Shown here one piece after another: positions 11,859 through 21,517 of a stretch of DNA of 64,000 nt. Every line of letters starts with the position of its first letter. The first letter of the stretch is position 1. The stretch is from Trebouxia sp. TZW2008 (lineage: Eukaryota; Chlorophyta; Trebouxiophyceae; Trebouxiales; Trebouxiaceae): the NCBI GenBank assembly GCA_002118135.1, contig BDIU01000161.1, forward strand, positions 62,001-126,000, written 5' to 3'. The translations under genes were made by a program, and so were the position numbers. The notes beneath the pieces are model-generated. The model was given only the letters and a program-made list of their open reading frames with translations, made no database searches and was not told where the DNA came from.

Positions 11859-12780
11859 TGCAATGCCTGTGTCAGCTTCTGTGTGGTTTCAATGTTGGAA
11901 CAGTCACTACTGTGTCAAGCGCATGCAATATGTGCCCTGCAGAAGGCTTGTGAGCATGCTCATGCGCATTCGTTGAACGCTCAACCTCTACAGCATGAAA
12001 GTCAACTTGACATGTTGCAGAGGAATCCACAGCAATTGAACGGAAATGATCAATCATGCGCGTCTAGGTGCCTGGTTTGTGACCCCTCTTACGTGGTGAG
12101 AGGCCAAAAAGGCCTGGCATGATTGCATTGCCTCCCAGGCAGCTGGGCTTGCCCAACAATCGTGGCATTTTTGTCGCAGGGTCTTCGCCAAGGTACACAG
12201 ACGCATGGTCTGGCCCTCCATATATAGCAATACATATCTATATAGCAATACATTGCTTTGAAATTGTGAAATACAGAGTTGCAATTTGGTCGTCCCAGGT
12301 GAGCAGTGTGACAAAAGTATGAATGCGATTGACCGTGCGTCACAGACCCTAGTCAGGTGCATTGCAATGATGCCTTGACCAACGAAGTGCGATCACTTGT
12401 GTAAAATACAAGTGACCGCATCTCAATGCAGTGCTCCCTTCCATCAGAGTAATTGCTGCAGGTGTTGCAAATTGCCAAGCAACGCTTCACTTCACAATAC
12501 ACAAATTTAAACTGCAGAAGCTTTCTGCCAGGCAGCGCAGTATCTACGCAGTCAGTGTTCACGTGGGGTGACCTCAGAAACTTGAATTTTCGGGCTAAGC
12601 CATCTTCAGATCTGTAGTGCGTTGTCATTTTTTTTGCTTTTGCTCATGGTGGCCAACCATGCCAAGTCATTCTGCCTGTATTGACTTTTTTGAGCTTTGT
12701 CCCATCAGAAGAAGTGGCTGAGGTCCAGATTGCAAACTCAAGCTGACTCATGTTCGTGAAGTCAGCCCAGCAAGGGGCAC
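11859..12780. other. Intergenic region between RING and PRAT genes
   Basis: 922 bp separating two minus-strand genes, expected to hold the 3' UTR of the PRAT gene and the promoter of the RING gene. A near-perfect direct repeat of an ATATAGCAATACAT-like unit lies around 12222-12253. I find no convincing exon; the open frame at 12353-12628 has no recognisable features. Confidence 0.3.
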
Positions 12781-14614
12781 TTATGCAGGAAACAGCGTTG
12801 AATCTCTTGCCTGCAAGCACATTGAAAGCAAGTCATACTTGACGTATGCAGCAAAGGAATTGCAGTGAGGCTTAGTCTAGTTGAGCAGCATTTCGAAATG
12901 ACCAAGCTCTTGCATGACTTGCGTACCTGATGAGCGTCTAGAGTCTGCTTCAGGTCATTTGCTGTACTATGCATCTGGCTTCACACACCCCTAAGTTACA
13001 CACATTTGCATCACAAGAATGGCAGAGCTGTCAGAACGCTAAGGCTGGGTTCCAGTAAAGTCTGTTGGCTACTCTGGATGCTCTGTGTGTCTGATCATCC
13101 TGTCTTCAGGCTTGAGCCCAGCTTGAGACAACCTGCAAACATGCCATCTTTGACCCTGAATGCAAGCTGCATACAAGGCTGCTTCTTGACTCACAGAAGC
13201 TCACATGATGATGGCTAAGGGCAGAAAGGTTTTGTGCATTTCTGGAAGTTGCTGGGAATGCCTTTGTAGGAGGAAGCTTGACAGGCAGCGCTGCTCACCG
13301 CTGTTCAAACTTGGCCTTTCTTTGCTGCTCATGAAGCAGCCACTCTTCATCTGTCAAAGATTTGATGCCAAAGTAGTCACCCCAGGTGTTGCCAGATGAG
13401 TTGGGTGTTAGAGGCGCATCGTCAGGGCGTTTGATCTGTCGCCATTTCTCTTTTCTTTGTTTCACCTCTGCAGCAGCATACGCTCCAGTTTGCAAAAAGA
13501 TAGTGCCAAAAATGCGCCTTTCTCTTGGGTCTGCACAACGAGATGATCCTTACTGTCGGCAAACAGAGAGAAGAAACCAAATCCCTTGGCTATGCAAAGA
13601 TCCAGGGACGTCTTTGCCAGCAAGCAAGATGCTGGAGGCTGCTATAGCAGACAAAGCCTTGCCTGATTTGTCAAGATCTATCAGGTCATTCTCCGCAAGC
13701 CATTGCTTAGCTATTTTCAGGGGCTGTAATTTGTCATCCAAAGTGTACACTGTACCAGCAGCAAAGCCACACACAATTGCTCCTGGCAAAGAAGCTTGTC
13801 TTCCGCCTGCATGGCATTGCATACATGCTTCATGAATATCATAAATATGCCTGTTAGGCGGGCTTTACTGAGTTAGTTATGAGCAGACTCCCGAAACTGC
13901 ACTGATAAGCAAGCTTTGAAAATTAGCAAGATCACATATGGTAGCAATTCTCAAGCTAGGCAATTTTGGCAATTCAGCGGCTGGGTACATACAGATGCAA
14001 TCAGTTGCCTCCATGCCAGTCTGTCAGAAGCTATTTTACACCAACTTACCTACGCATGCAAGGCAGATAAGACCTTGCATGCATAAGCAGAAACATCACA
14101 GGCAAGAGCAGGAGGCAAGACTTCAATGGCCATGGCGCTACTTACGTTGCAAGCCAAGCAGCACAGCACCAACGGCTGCTCCAGCAACAATGCTGTTGGC
14201 GGCACTGTCATCACATCTGAGCAATCTGCTGGACTCTTGGAGGCCTGCACAGGAAACAGAGGAGAGAGCTCAAGCAAGAGAGATTTTGCAAAGCGTGGCA
14301 AGCCTCATGAGGCTTATCATTGTGCTGAGACAACTGGAACTTCAGCACGTACCCTCCTGTAGCAATGACTACAGCAAGACTAGCTGAGCAGCAGGTGAGC
14401 CTCAAAACAAGATGGCACTTGTACCTGCGAAGGCCCCCATACAGACCATGCAGCTCGCAGCGGTGCCTGCGCAATGACCGACGAACTTCTTCTGCTGCAG
14501 AACAGCCAGGGCAGCGCCAGCAACTGTCCCCCCAACACCTGCAGGTAGAGTGATTTGAAGCCCGGACTTGCTGCCGCAAGGCACAACAAGAGTCAGCTCA
14601 CCTGCAAACGCCAT
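12781..14614 (-). CDS. Tim17/22/23-like (PRAT family) membrane protein
   Basis: Exons: 14614-14425, 14244-14146, 13806-13618, 13530-13299, 12966-12927, 12810-12781. Phases are consistent and give about 259 residues. An in-frame ATG at 14677 would add 21 residues. Glycine- and alanine-rich hydrophobic helices occur at GGTVAGAALAVLQ, AASCMVCMGAFAG, NSIVAGAAVGAVLLGL and PGAIVCGFAAGTVYTL. The spacing R...DDSAANSIVAGA resembles the R..D..N...G motif of Tim17/Tim22/Tim23 and other preprotein-and-amino-acid-transporter proteins of mitochondrial and plastid membranes. The C-terminal ~100 residues are hydrophilic and helical (TDEEWLLHEQQRKAKFEQR). The third intron needs a GC donor after position 13618 to keep phase, which is the least certain join. 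The gene diverges from the P0 gene, 357 bp away. Confidence 0.5.
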
Positions 14615-14839
14615 TTTGTCTCGTACTCTTCGTTCCCATCCTTTTACCACTGGGCATTTGGTATGACCCCACGCCATGTGCTTTGATCAAGGCACCAAAA
14701 CGAATCGTGTCTACAACGGGACAATATTCCTAGCAATGCGGCACAGGATCTGCAGACCAGATGGACACCTTCTGCGCTGCGGGAAGTTCAACGCAGCGTG
14801 CTGCATCGGCGCATTTCGCCATGATGCCTGCAGAGCTCT

Positions 14840-14863
14840 AAAGGGTTTCCTGCGAAACCCTTT
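14840..14863. promoter_or_regulatory. Palindrome with two AAACCCT cores between divergent genes
   Basis: A perfect 10-bp inverted repeat, AAAGGGTTTC and GAAACCCTTT, is separated by CTGC. Each arm contains AAACCCT, the core of the telo-box known from promoters of plant ribosomal protein genes. It lies 109 bp upstream of the P0 start codon and about 225 bp from the PRAT start codon. A regulatory role is inferred from position and motif only. Confidence 0.4.
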
Positions 14864-14971
14864 CTGGGCAGTTCAGCACTAGTGCAAATCGCCGCCTGCA
14901 GCGACAACAGTTTCTCAGGTTAAAGTTGCCTTCCGGTCGATTAGCCGGATTGGTCCTGTCATTCTGCCACC

Positions 14972-17495
14972 ATGTCGAACAAAATGGAGAAGAAGCAGAA
15001 CGTGAGGCTTCATCTGGTGCTTGCAGTCTGTACCAGACTTCGCCACCCGCATCTGACCTGTTTCGTGTTGTGCAGTATGACAAGAGATTGTCGTCCTTCT
15101 TGGACAAGTACGACAGAGCTTTCATTGTAGCTGCCGACAATGTTGGCTCAAAGCAGTTCCAAGACATCCGCAGGGTGAGCTTGTACACTTGTAGTCAGGC
15201 TTGCCTCAACGTTGCTTTCAGTGCAGTGTTTTGTATGAAAAGTGCTGATCTTGGCAGAATGCTTCAGGGTCTTCGTGAGCACAGTGTTGTCCTTATGGGC
15301 AAGAACACCCTGATGAAGAGGTGCATCAGGCAGTACGCAGACAGGACTCAGGATGACAAGTGGAATGTCCTGTTGGACTACCTTGTTGGCAATGTTGGGA
15401 TCATCTTCACAACTGTGAGTCTTCTTTACTTCAGCGAATCAGGATTCTCTTCCTCTCAGTAATGGATTTTGTAATCTCAATGCGTAAGCATTACAAGTAC
15501 TGCTGCCAACATGTTGTATATTGCACATTTTGCACTGCATTTCAGCGATCTATGCTCATTGTTTTTGTGTGTCACTGCTGCAATTCAAGGGAAAAGTGCT
15601 GAAGTATGCATACTGCAGCCAGCTTCTGATTCTCATTGCAGCATATTGCATTGTACTCACATGGCTAAACAATGCCTTGTAATTCACAGGGAGAGCTGAA
15701 CAACATCCGTGACGAGATCATGAAGTTCAAGGTCGGCGCACCTGCCAGAGTGGGTCTGGTTGCACCCAATGACGTGGAGGTGCCAGCTGGTGGAACAGGG
15801 CTTGACCCCTCATCCACCAACTTCTTCCAGGTCAGTCGACGTCTCTTGCAAGTGGTGTTACTGTCAATTCAATGCACCTTGCAGCTTCAAAGCATCCTTT
15901 TCCATATTATAGCTGATTGGCATGGCTTATTGGCAGAGGGGAGGGACTTGTCTCCAGTCCTGTCCCCAACCATGTTGTGCTCAGTGCCAATGCTGTGATC
16001 AGCAGCAATTCACATCATAGCTTGTTGGCATAGCTTATTTGGAGAAGGGAGGGGCTTGTCTCCAGTTCTGTCCTGAGTCATGTAGGGCACAGTGCCTACA
16101 CTTTGAATTGCAGAAGCAGACGTGCATGCATGGCGTCAGAATTGCAAGCCCATTTGGGGTGTTGGCAGAGAGGGTGCAGATAGGAAAAACTGCGTGAACT
16201 TGATTTGTGTTTGATCTGTAGTGACAGTGACATGTACCGCTGGTGGCATGGACCATTTTGATGACTGTATGCGCCCAGCTATGACCCAGAGTTCTGCATG
16301 TGATGCAAATTTGGGTTCTGCACAGGTGCTGAACATCCCCACAAAGATTAACAAGGGTACTGTGGAGATTACTACCAACGTGGCTCTGATCAAGGCTGGT
16401 GACAAAGTTGGAGCATCAGAAGCTACCCTGCTGGCCAAGCTGGGCATCAAGCCATTCAGCTATGGCCTGATTGTGAAGCATGTAAGCACTTTGCATGTGC
16501 TTGCTTTGGCAATGCATGCGCTGCACAGTATCAGTTCTTGCTAGACACGAATCTAATGCAACGATTGTATCACACACCTGCTCATGCTCAACTGACATTT
16601 GATGATCACAAACGCAGTGCAAAACTATGCAGCTTTGCTGTGAGAGTCCCATGTTGCTGAGTGCTGAAGTTTTACAGCTCACAGCACAGCAGCTGCGTCG
16701 TTTTCACAGGCAACATATGTTATATGTTATTGGGTCATGCATGATGAGCTGCCTACATGTACATGTCTGATTTGTCCATAATGAGCTGCCTGATGTGCTT
16801 TGCAGGTGTACGATGGTGGAGCAGTGTTTGACCCCAAGGTTCTGGACATCACAGATGATGATCTGTCCAAGTTTGTGTCGACGGCAATCCAGCGCATTGC
16901 TGCTGCCTGTCTGGCTCTGAACTACCCAACCCTGGCTTCAATCCCTCACTCCATTGTCAATGGCTACAAAAATGTTCTCGCTGTGGCAGTGGAGACCGAG
17001 TACACCTTCCCTCTGGCCGAGAAGGTGAGTTTGTGCACATCCTGAACCTTTTAGCGTGGACAGCATGAAAGCTGCCTATTGACATGCAGTTTGCAGGACA
17101 GCATGTGATTGAGTTCTTGTCTGATGCAGTCAGACACCATGCGACTGCTGCTTTTGGATATGCATTTTGTCAGACAGCATGAGCTGCAGAGGGCTCACCG
17201 TCTTCACCAAAATCGTGTGCTGTTTGCATCCTGGACGCCAGTCGGTCCACGCTACACTGGCACTGCACTCTTTCGGATGTGCTCCAAATTTGGGTAGTTC
17301 TGTCCATGCGAAGCCTTCACTGCTGTCTTGCTTTTGCAGGTCAAGGCATACCTTGCGGATCCTTCAGCATTTGCATCTGCTGCTCCTGAGGCTGCTGCTG
17401 GCGGTGATGCACCTGCTGAGAAGAAGGAGGAGGAGAAGCCTGCTGAGGAAGAGGAAGAGTCTGATGAGGACATGGGCTTCTCACTGTTCGACTAG
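14972..17495 (+). CDS. RPLP0: 60S acidic ribosomal protein P0
   Basis: Seven exons: 14972-15001, 15076-15174, 15268-15414, 15690-15830, 16326-16481, 16806-17024, 17340-17495, giving 315 residues, the usual length. P0 anchors the P1/P2 stalk on the large ribosomal subunit, binds 28S rRNA and helps recruit and activate translation GTPases. The N-terminal L10-like domain is clear ([56 protein letters not shown]). The middle carries [17 protein letters not shown] and [15 protein letters not shown]. The C-terminus has an alanine-rich hinge, an acidic run and the conserved [11 protein letters not shown] tail that contacts the factors. The start has a strong context (GCCACCATGTCG). It is much closer to plant P0 than to animal P0 ([15 protein letters not shown]). 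All introns are GT-AG. Confidence 0.97.
15909..16102. repeat. Tandem duplication in P0 intron 4
   Basis: Segments 15909-15994 and 16017-16102 align over their whole length, sharing GGGACTTGTCTCCAG against GGGGCTTGTCTCCAG and a CAGTGCC near the end; the period is 108 bp. Both copies lie in the intron between exons 15690-15830 and 16326-16481. Confidence 0.75.
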
Positions 17496-17546
17496 ACTGT
17501 GCAAGTACTGACACGCTGAAGCTATTGCAGAGACGACGGACGTTCT

Positions 17547-17551
17547 TGTAA
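17547..17551 (+). terminator. RPLP0: Putative TGTAA polyadenylation signal of P0
   Basis: TGTAA, the polyadenylation signal typical of chlorophyte genes, occurs 52 bp after the P0 stop codon. A pentamer is common by chance, so this rests on position. Confidence 0.4.
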
Positions 17552-18348
17552 TGAGTGCATCACTGGTCAACAGCCCCCTTGCGTGTTGTATCCTCAATTG
17601 GCATTTGTGGAGCACTCCAATACTGTTGAACGCCCTCTTATGTGTGCGGCGGATTTCAGCAATTGAATGTCCTGATGGCATGCAGGTTGCTTCCCCTCAA
17701 TCTGCAAGTCAAGTTGCATCAGGCTCAATTGCTCTGTGGTCCATGCTCTGCTCTCATCAACTACACCTCTGACTTTGACATGCATGAAGCGGATTTTGGG
17801 AAGTTGACGCTGCTAGTGCCCACTTCAAAAGTTCAGATGACGCTGATACGCTCAGCAAGGCTCGCACTGGCATGAAACACTAACATGCATATTCAGATCA
17901 GTCATCACATGGAGGTACACTGTGGCATCAGTTAGAGCTTTTATATCAGCCAAATGGTGTGGCACCAGAAGAGAGCATGTACCATTGTGAGCAGCATGGC
18001 ACCGAGTTGCATCCTGAAGCTGTACACATCCCCTGACAAGCTTCCATAACTTCAAACTAGTTGTGTTGAATCCCTGGGCTTCAGAGAGCCACGCTGAATG
18101 ATTTTGGCCAAGCTGTGACGACAGGCAACAAAGTGTGGGTTGCAGAGCTGTAATGCCAAGGCCTCAGCTGTGCAGCATGAGATGCCATCGCAGCAAAGAA
18201 TCTGCGCACAAAATCCTATTCTGACAGATCCAATATTGTCCTGCTGAACACAGACAAAGCTATTCCATATTCTGCTGCAGACAGCATCTGACAGCACCCA
18301 CATGGAATCATGCCAGCCTAGCCTCCCTTAGTAAACATATTGTCCCTT
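17552..18348. other. Convergent intergenic region between P0 and IMPL1
   Basis: About 800 bp that must hold the ends of both converging transcripts. Open frames here are short and I recognise no exon, repeat or RNA gene. Confidence 0.4.
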
Positions 18349-20937
18349 TTATTGGGTGTATTGCTCATACACCTTTGGCACATACCAAGTGCCAAGCTCA
18401 ATGCCGTTGTTGATCAGTGCCTCAGTTTTTGGCTTGGTATGCTCTAACAAGCCTTTGTGCAGGCCTGGAGCTGCTGCTAAAACACTCCTGCAACACCCAG
18501 ATGCACAATAGTTGCGCTCATTCAGTGCAGAGCTCTTGGCATCTCAATGCATCATTTCATACATTCACTTCATTTAATTTCATTTGAAACGTGTGCTAGA
18601 CAGGCTCAGCAGGCCCAGCTAGGTACGTTCTGCAGCAATCAACTGTCTCCAACCAGTTTGATCCTGTGCTATCCTCAAGCATGTCATACATGCATACCAC
18701 ACAATATTCATGCTCTTGCAGGAGTGCAAAGATTCACAGTGCAGATGCATTGACCCTGATGCTGCATGCGCACTGCAACATCAAAGTGGTGAATGGAATA
18801 CCTGTGGAAGACAGTGTAGGGGTCACCAGTCATTGTCGTGACTGTGCCTCCAGCCTCTTGTACCACAAGTACCCCAGCTGCACAGTCCCAAGGTTTGAGT
18901 CGGTACTCCCAATAGCCATCACTGACACCTGCATAACCAAGCACACTCTGTTAGCTCAGACTTCAAGAAAAGTCGACGGGCTCGGCTGCTGCTGGCAAGC
19001 AAAGCCCATGCTTGCTTGCTGGGCAGCTGACTATTACTTGCTAATTTTGGTTTCTGTGTGACATGCTCATGGTGGCAGGCTGCCATGCATACCTAGGGCA
19101 ACATGACACAGGTCAACTGCTGTCCTTGTGGGCAGTTGACTATCGTATGCTACTGTCACTTGCTATGTGCTTTACTCAATGCAGCAGGCTGCCATGCATA
19201 TCTAGAGCCACACAACATATAACATTTGTTGTGCTTGTGGGCAATTGACTATAATCTGCTACTGTCAATTCCTGTGTGCTATCTTCAAAGCAGCAGGCTG
19301 CCATGCATGCCTGGAGCAACATGACATATATCTGTTGCTTTTGTTGTGGGCAGTCAACTTTCATCTGCCGCTGTCACTCCTGTGTGCTATGTTCAACAAG
19401 GTATACTGCATACCTAAAGCGACGTGACATAGATCAACTGCAGCTGCTCCTAGCCGCCTGACGCCTCGTGACACATCAGTCAACTCCTTGAACAGCTCCA
19501 TGTTTGCCGCCCAAGCTTCATCATGCTCATATCCGAAGCCTGTCACCTGAATCAGAGCAAATTGACCTCAAAATGCAACTCCCGACCAGACAGTCAACCG
19601 CCACTGCCTTGTAGCACAGCAAAAGTTCATTGTAGTGCAGCACCGAGTCGCAAACCATTTGCTGCCTGGCACAAATGCATGATGAATTGCATTGATGATG
19701 ATTTGCCCTATGGGCTGTGCACATCAGCGTCAACAAGTGGGCAGCTAGCCGCGCATCTGCGACACGTCCATGGGCTATCTGTGAGACTTCTGTGAAGATA
19801 CTGCGGAACTGATCTGTTTGGCTGTTGTGCATACCAGCAGAGACTGTGTCACATCTGATGTGTTTGTGACTTTGAGACTCTTGCCATTGCATTGCGCACC
19901 GCCTCCTTGCGTCGCCGTGTAGGTGCGGGTGACCCAGGCAGTAGGACCACCAGCAAACTCCACTACAGCTGCTGCAACTGGAATGGCCTTGTGCAACACT
20001 GCAATCAGCAAGGCATGTCCGCATCACACTGCTTGATCATATGGGTGATCATACAAGTATGCTTGCATCATTGCTGCTTTTGCATGCAAAGTTAAGTGCT
20101 GTTGCTGCTGAAAAGGACATCATGCTGGCACACCAGCAACATTTATATGATGCCAAGTGACATTCTGACTCACCTGCAATCGAGACCGCAAAGGCTGGAT
20201 AGCCAGCAGCAAAGTTGGTTGTGCCATCTATTGGGTCAATGCACCACAAGTAGTCAGACTCAGCATTGCCAGACACACCACCCTCTTCACCAAAGAAACC
20301 ATGATCCGGCACTTGAGCACGAAGCAACTGTGATTAAACATGATCAATCACCACACAGCACCATGCTTCATACTTGTCCCAAAATGTGCTGCAGATGCTG
20401 CGCAACAAGGTGCCATGCACAGCACTAAGTCACCTTGAGTACAGCCTCTTCACTAGCCCTATCTGTATCAGTCACCAGGTCAGTGACCCCTTTAAAATGA
20501 ATGTTGCGGGGCTTGTCCAAAGCCTCTTGCACCACCTACAATGCTCTGCAGCTTGTGCAAATAAGGACAGCGCCGATTTGGGATGACAGGCTTATGCTAC
20601 CCAGCAACACTTGACAGACCTGTGCACCTGTCTCTGCAGCTTGTAAAGCTACTTGCTGCAAAGAAGCGAAGTCGGCTGGAGATGCATGCTGTGACGCCAT
20701 TGCGTATTGTCTCGTACAATAGCCGAGCCGCGTGCGAAGAGACCGGGACGGTCCTGCGACCCGAGGATGCGAGCGTACGATGGGATGCCGATGTTGCGGA
20801 TGTACACGTCCGCTCAGCCGGCTGCAGATGTTGCAACCGGTTCTTTGTCCAAGGAAAAAAGATTGCAGACTTGCTGCTATCTGTGCGGTCATTTCGTCTG
20901 CGCAGGGGATGACTCCGGTCAACGACTTTAATGGCAT
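18349..20937 (-). CDS. IMPL1: Inositol monophosphatase, plant IMPL1 type
   Basis: Seven exons: 20937-20620, 20535-20434, 20327-20174, 19998-19835, 19546-19414, 18928-18802, 18487-18349; 378 residues, consistent phases. It hydrolyses myo-inositol monophosphates with Mg2+, and the plant IMPL1 form is plastid-targeted. The metal-binding motifs are present: GEEGG in exon 3, WCIDPIDGTTNFAAGYP (D-P-I-D-G-T) and, near the C-terminus, EYRLKPWDCAAGVLVVQEAGG (W-D..AG). GFGYEHDEAWAANMELFKE and DVSRGVRRLGAAAVDLCHVA match plant IMPL1 almost word for word. The first ~80 residues are rich in Ser, Arg and His with few acids, as in a chloroplast transit peptide. Tiny divergences at the C-terminus (YVPKVYEQYTQ) are normal for the family. 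It diverges from the dynein gene across 580 bp. Confidence 0.93.
19063..19400 (-). repeat. Exon-derived tandem repeat in IMPL1 intron 5
   Basis: Three copies of about 110 bp, marked by CAGGCTGCCATGCAT at about 19077, 19187 and 19297, continue into the 3' end of exon 19546-19414. Read on the minus strand, the copies resemble the last ~45 nt of the exon plus its splice donor: the exon end GTTGATCTATGTCACGTCGC matches GTTGACCTGTGTCATGTTGC in the copy nearest 19100. They are therefore partial exon duplicates carrying former donor sites. Confidence 0.75.
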
Positions 20938-21517
20938 GTCTGCATGCTACGGAAGACATTGGCATGCTTTGCATGCCGTGCTTTGCCTTTGGGCAAGGGC
21001 AGGTCAGTGTTGAGCATTGCGAGGATTGAGCTCATGAATGGCAATGCCTGGATGCAAGAGCATGTCAAAAACACGCTGTGTCAAAAGCATTCAGCTGATG
21101 AAATCTTGCATAGATGTTTTCAGCAGGGCACGTCAGTATGATGACCCTTGAATGCTGTGACATTCCTGATGCACCCGCAGTGTGATCGTGCATACATATG
21201 AAAGCTGAGATTCAGAATGAGGAGTTCATGTCAGTATCTAAATTACGCATCATGCCTTCTGTAGAAGTTCTGCTAGGCAAATTTGTCCAAATTGTCTGCA
21301 AAATTCCTACCCACCAGTATCCCTGAAGACTTGACTATAAGAGCGTCGCTCCACGGCGGAGCTGGCAGCAGGCCAGGCGACATTGCCTGAGCATGTCTAG
21401 AGTGCATGTATCGCACGCGTCTGAAGCAAAGGAAAAGCTCTTGTAAAGTTGCGCGCTGCAACATAACTCGATTTCCATGCCGTCGTTGCTGTTGTGTCCA
21501 AAGTCTTGACGACGATC
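20938..21517. other. Divergent promoter region of IMPL1 and the dynein gene
   Basis: 580 bp between two divergent start codons, so both promoters should be here. The ends nearest each gene are richer in CpG than the middle. I see no clear TATA box or known ciliary or housekeeping motif. An upstream non-coding or coding dynein exon within it cannot be excluded. Confidence 0.35.
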
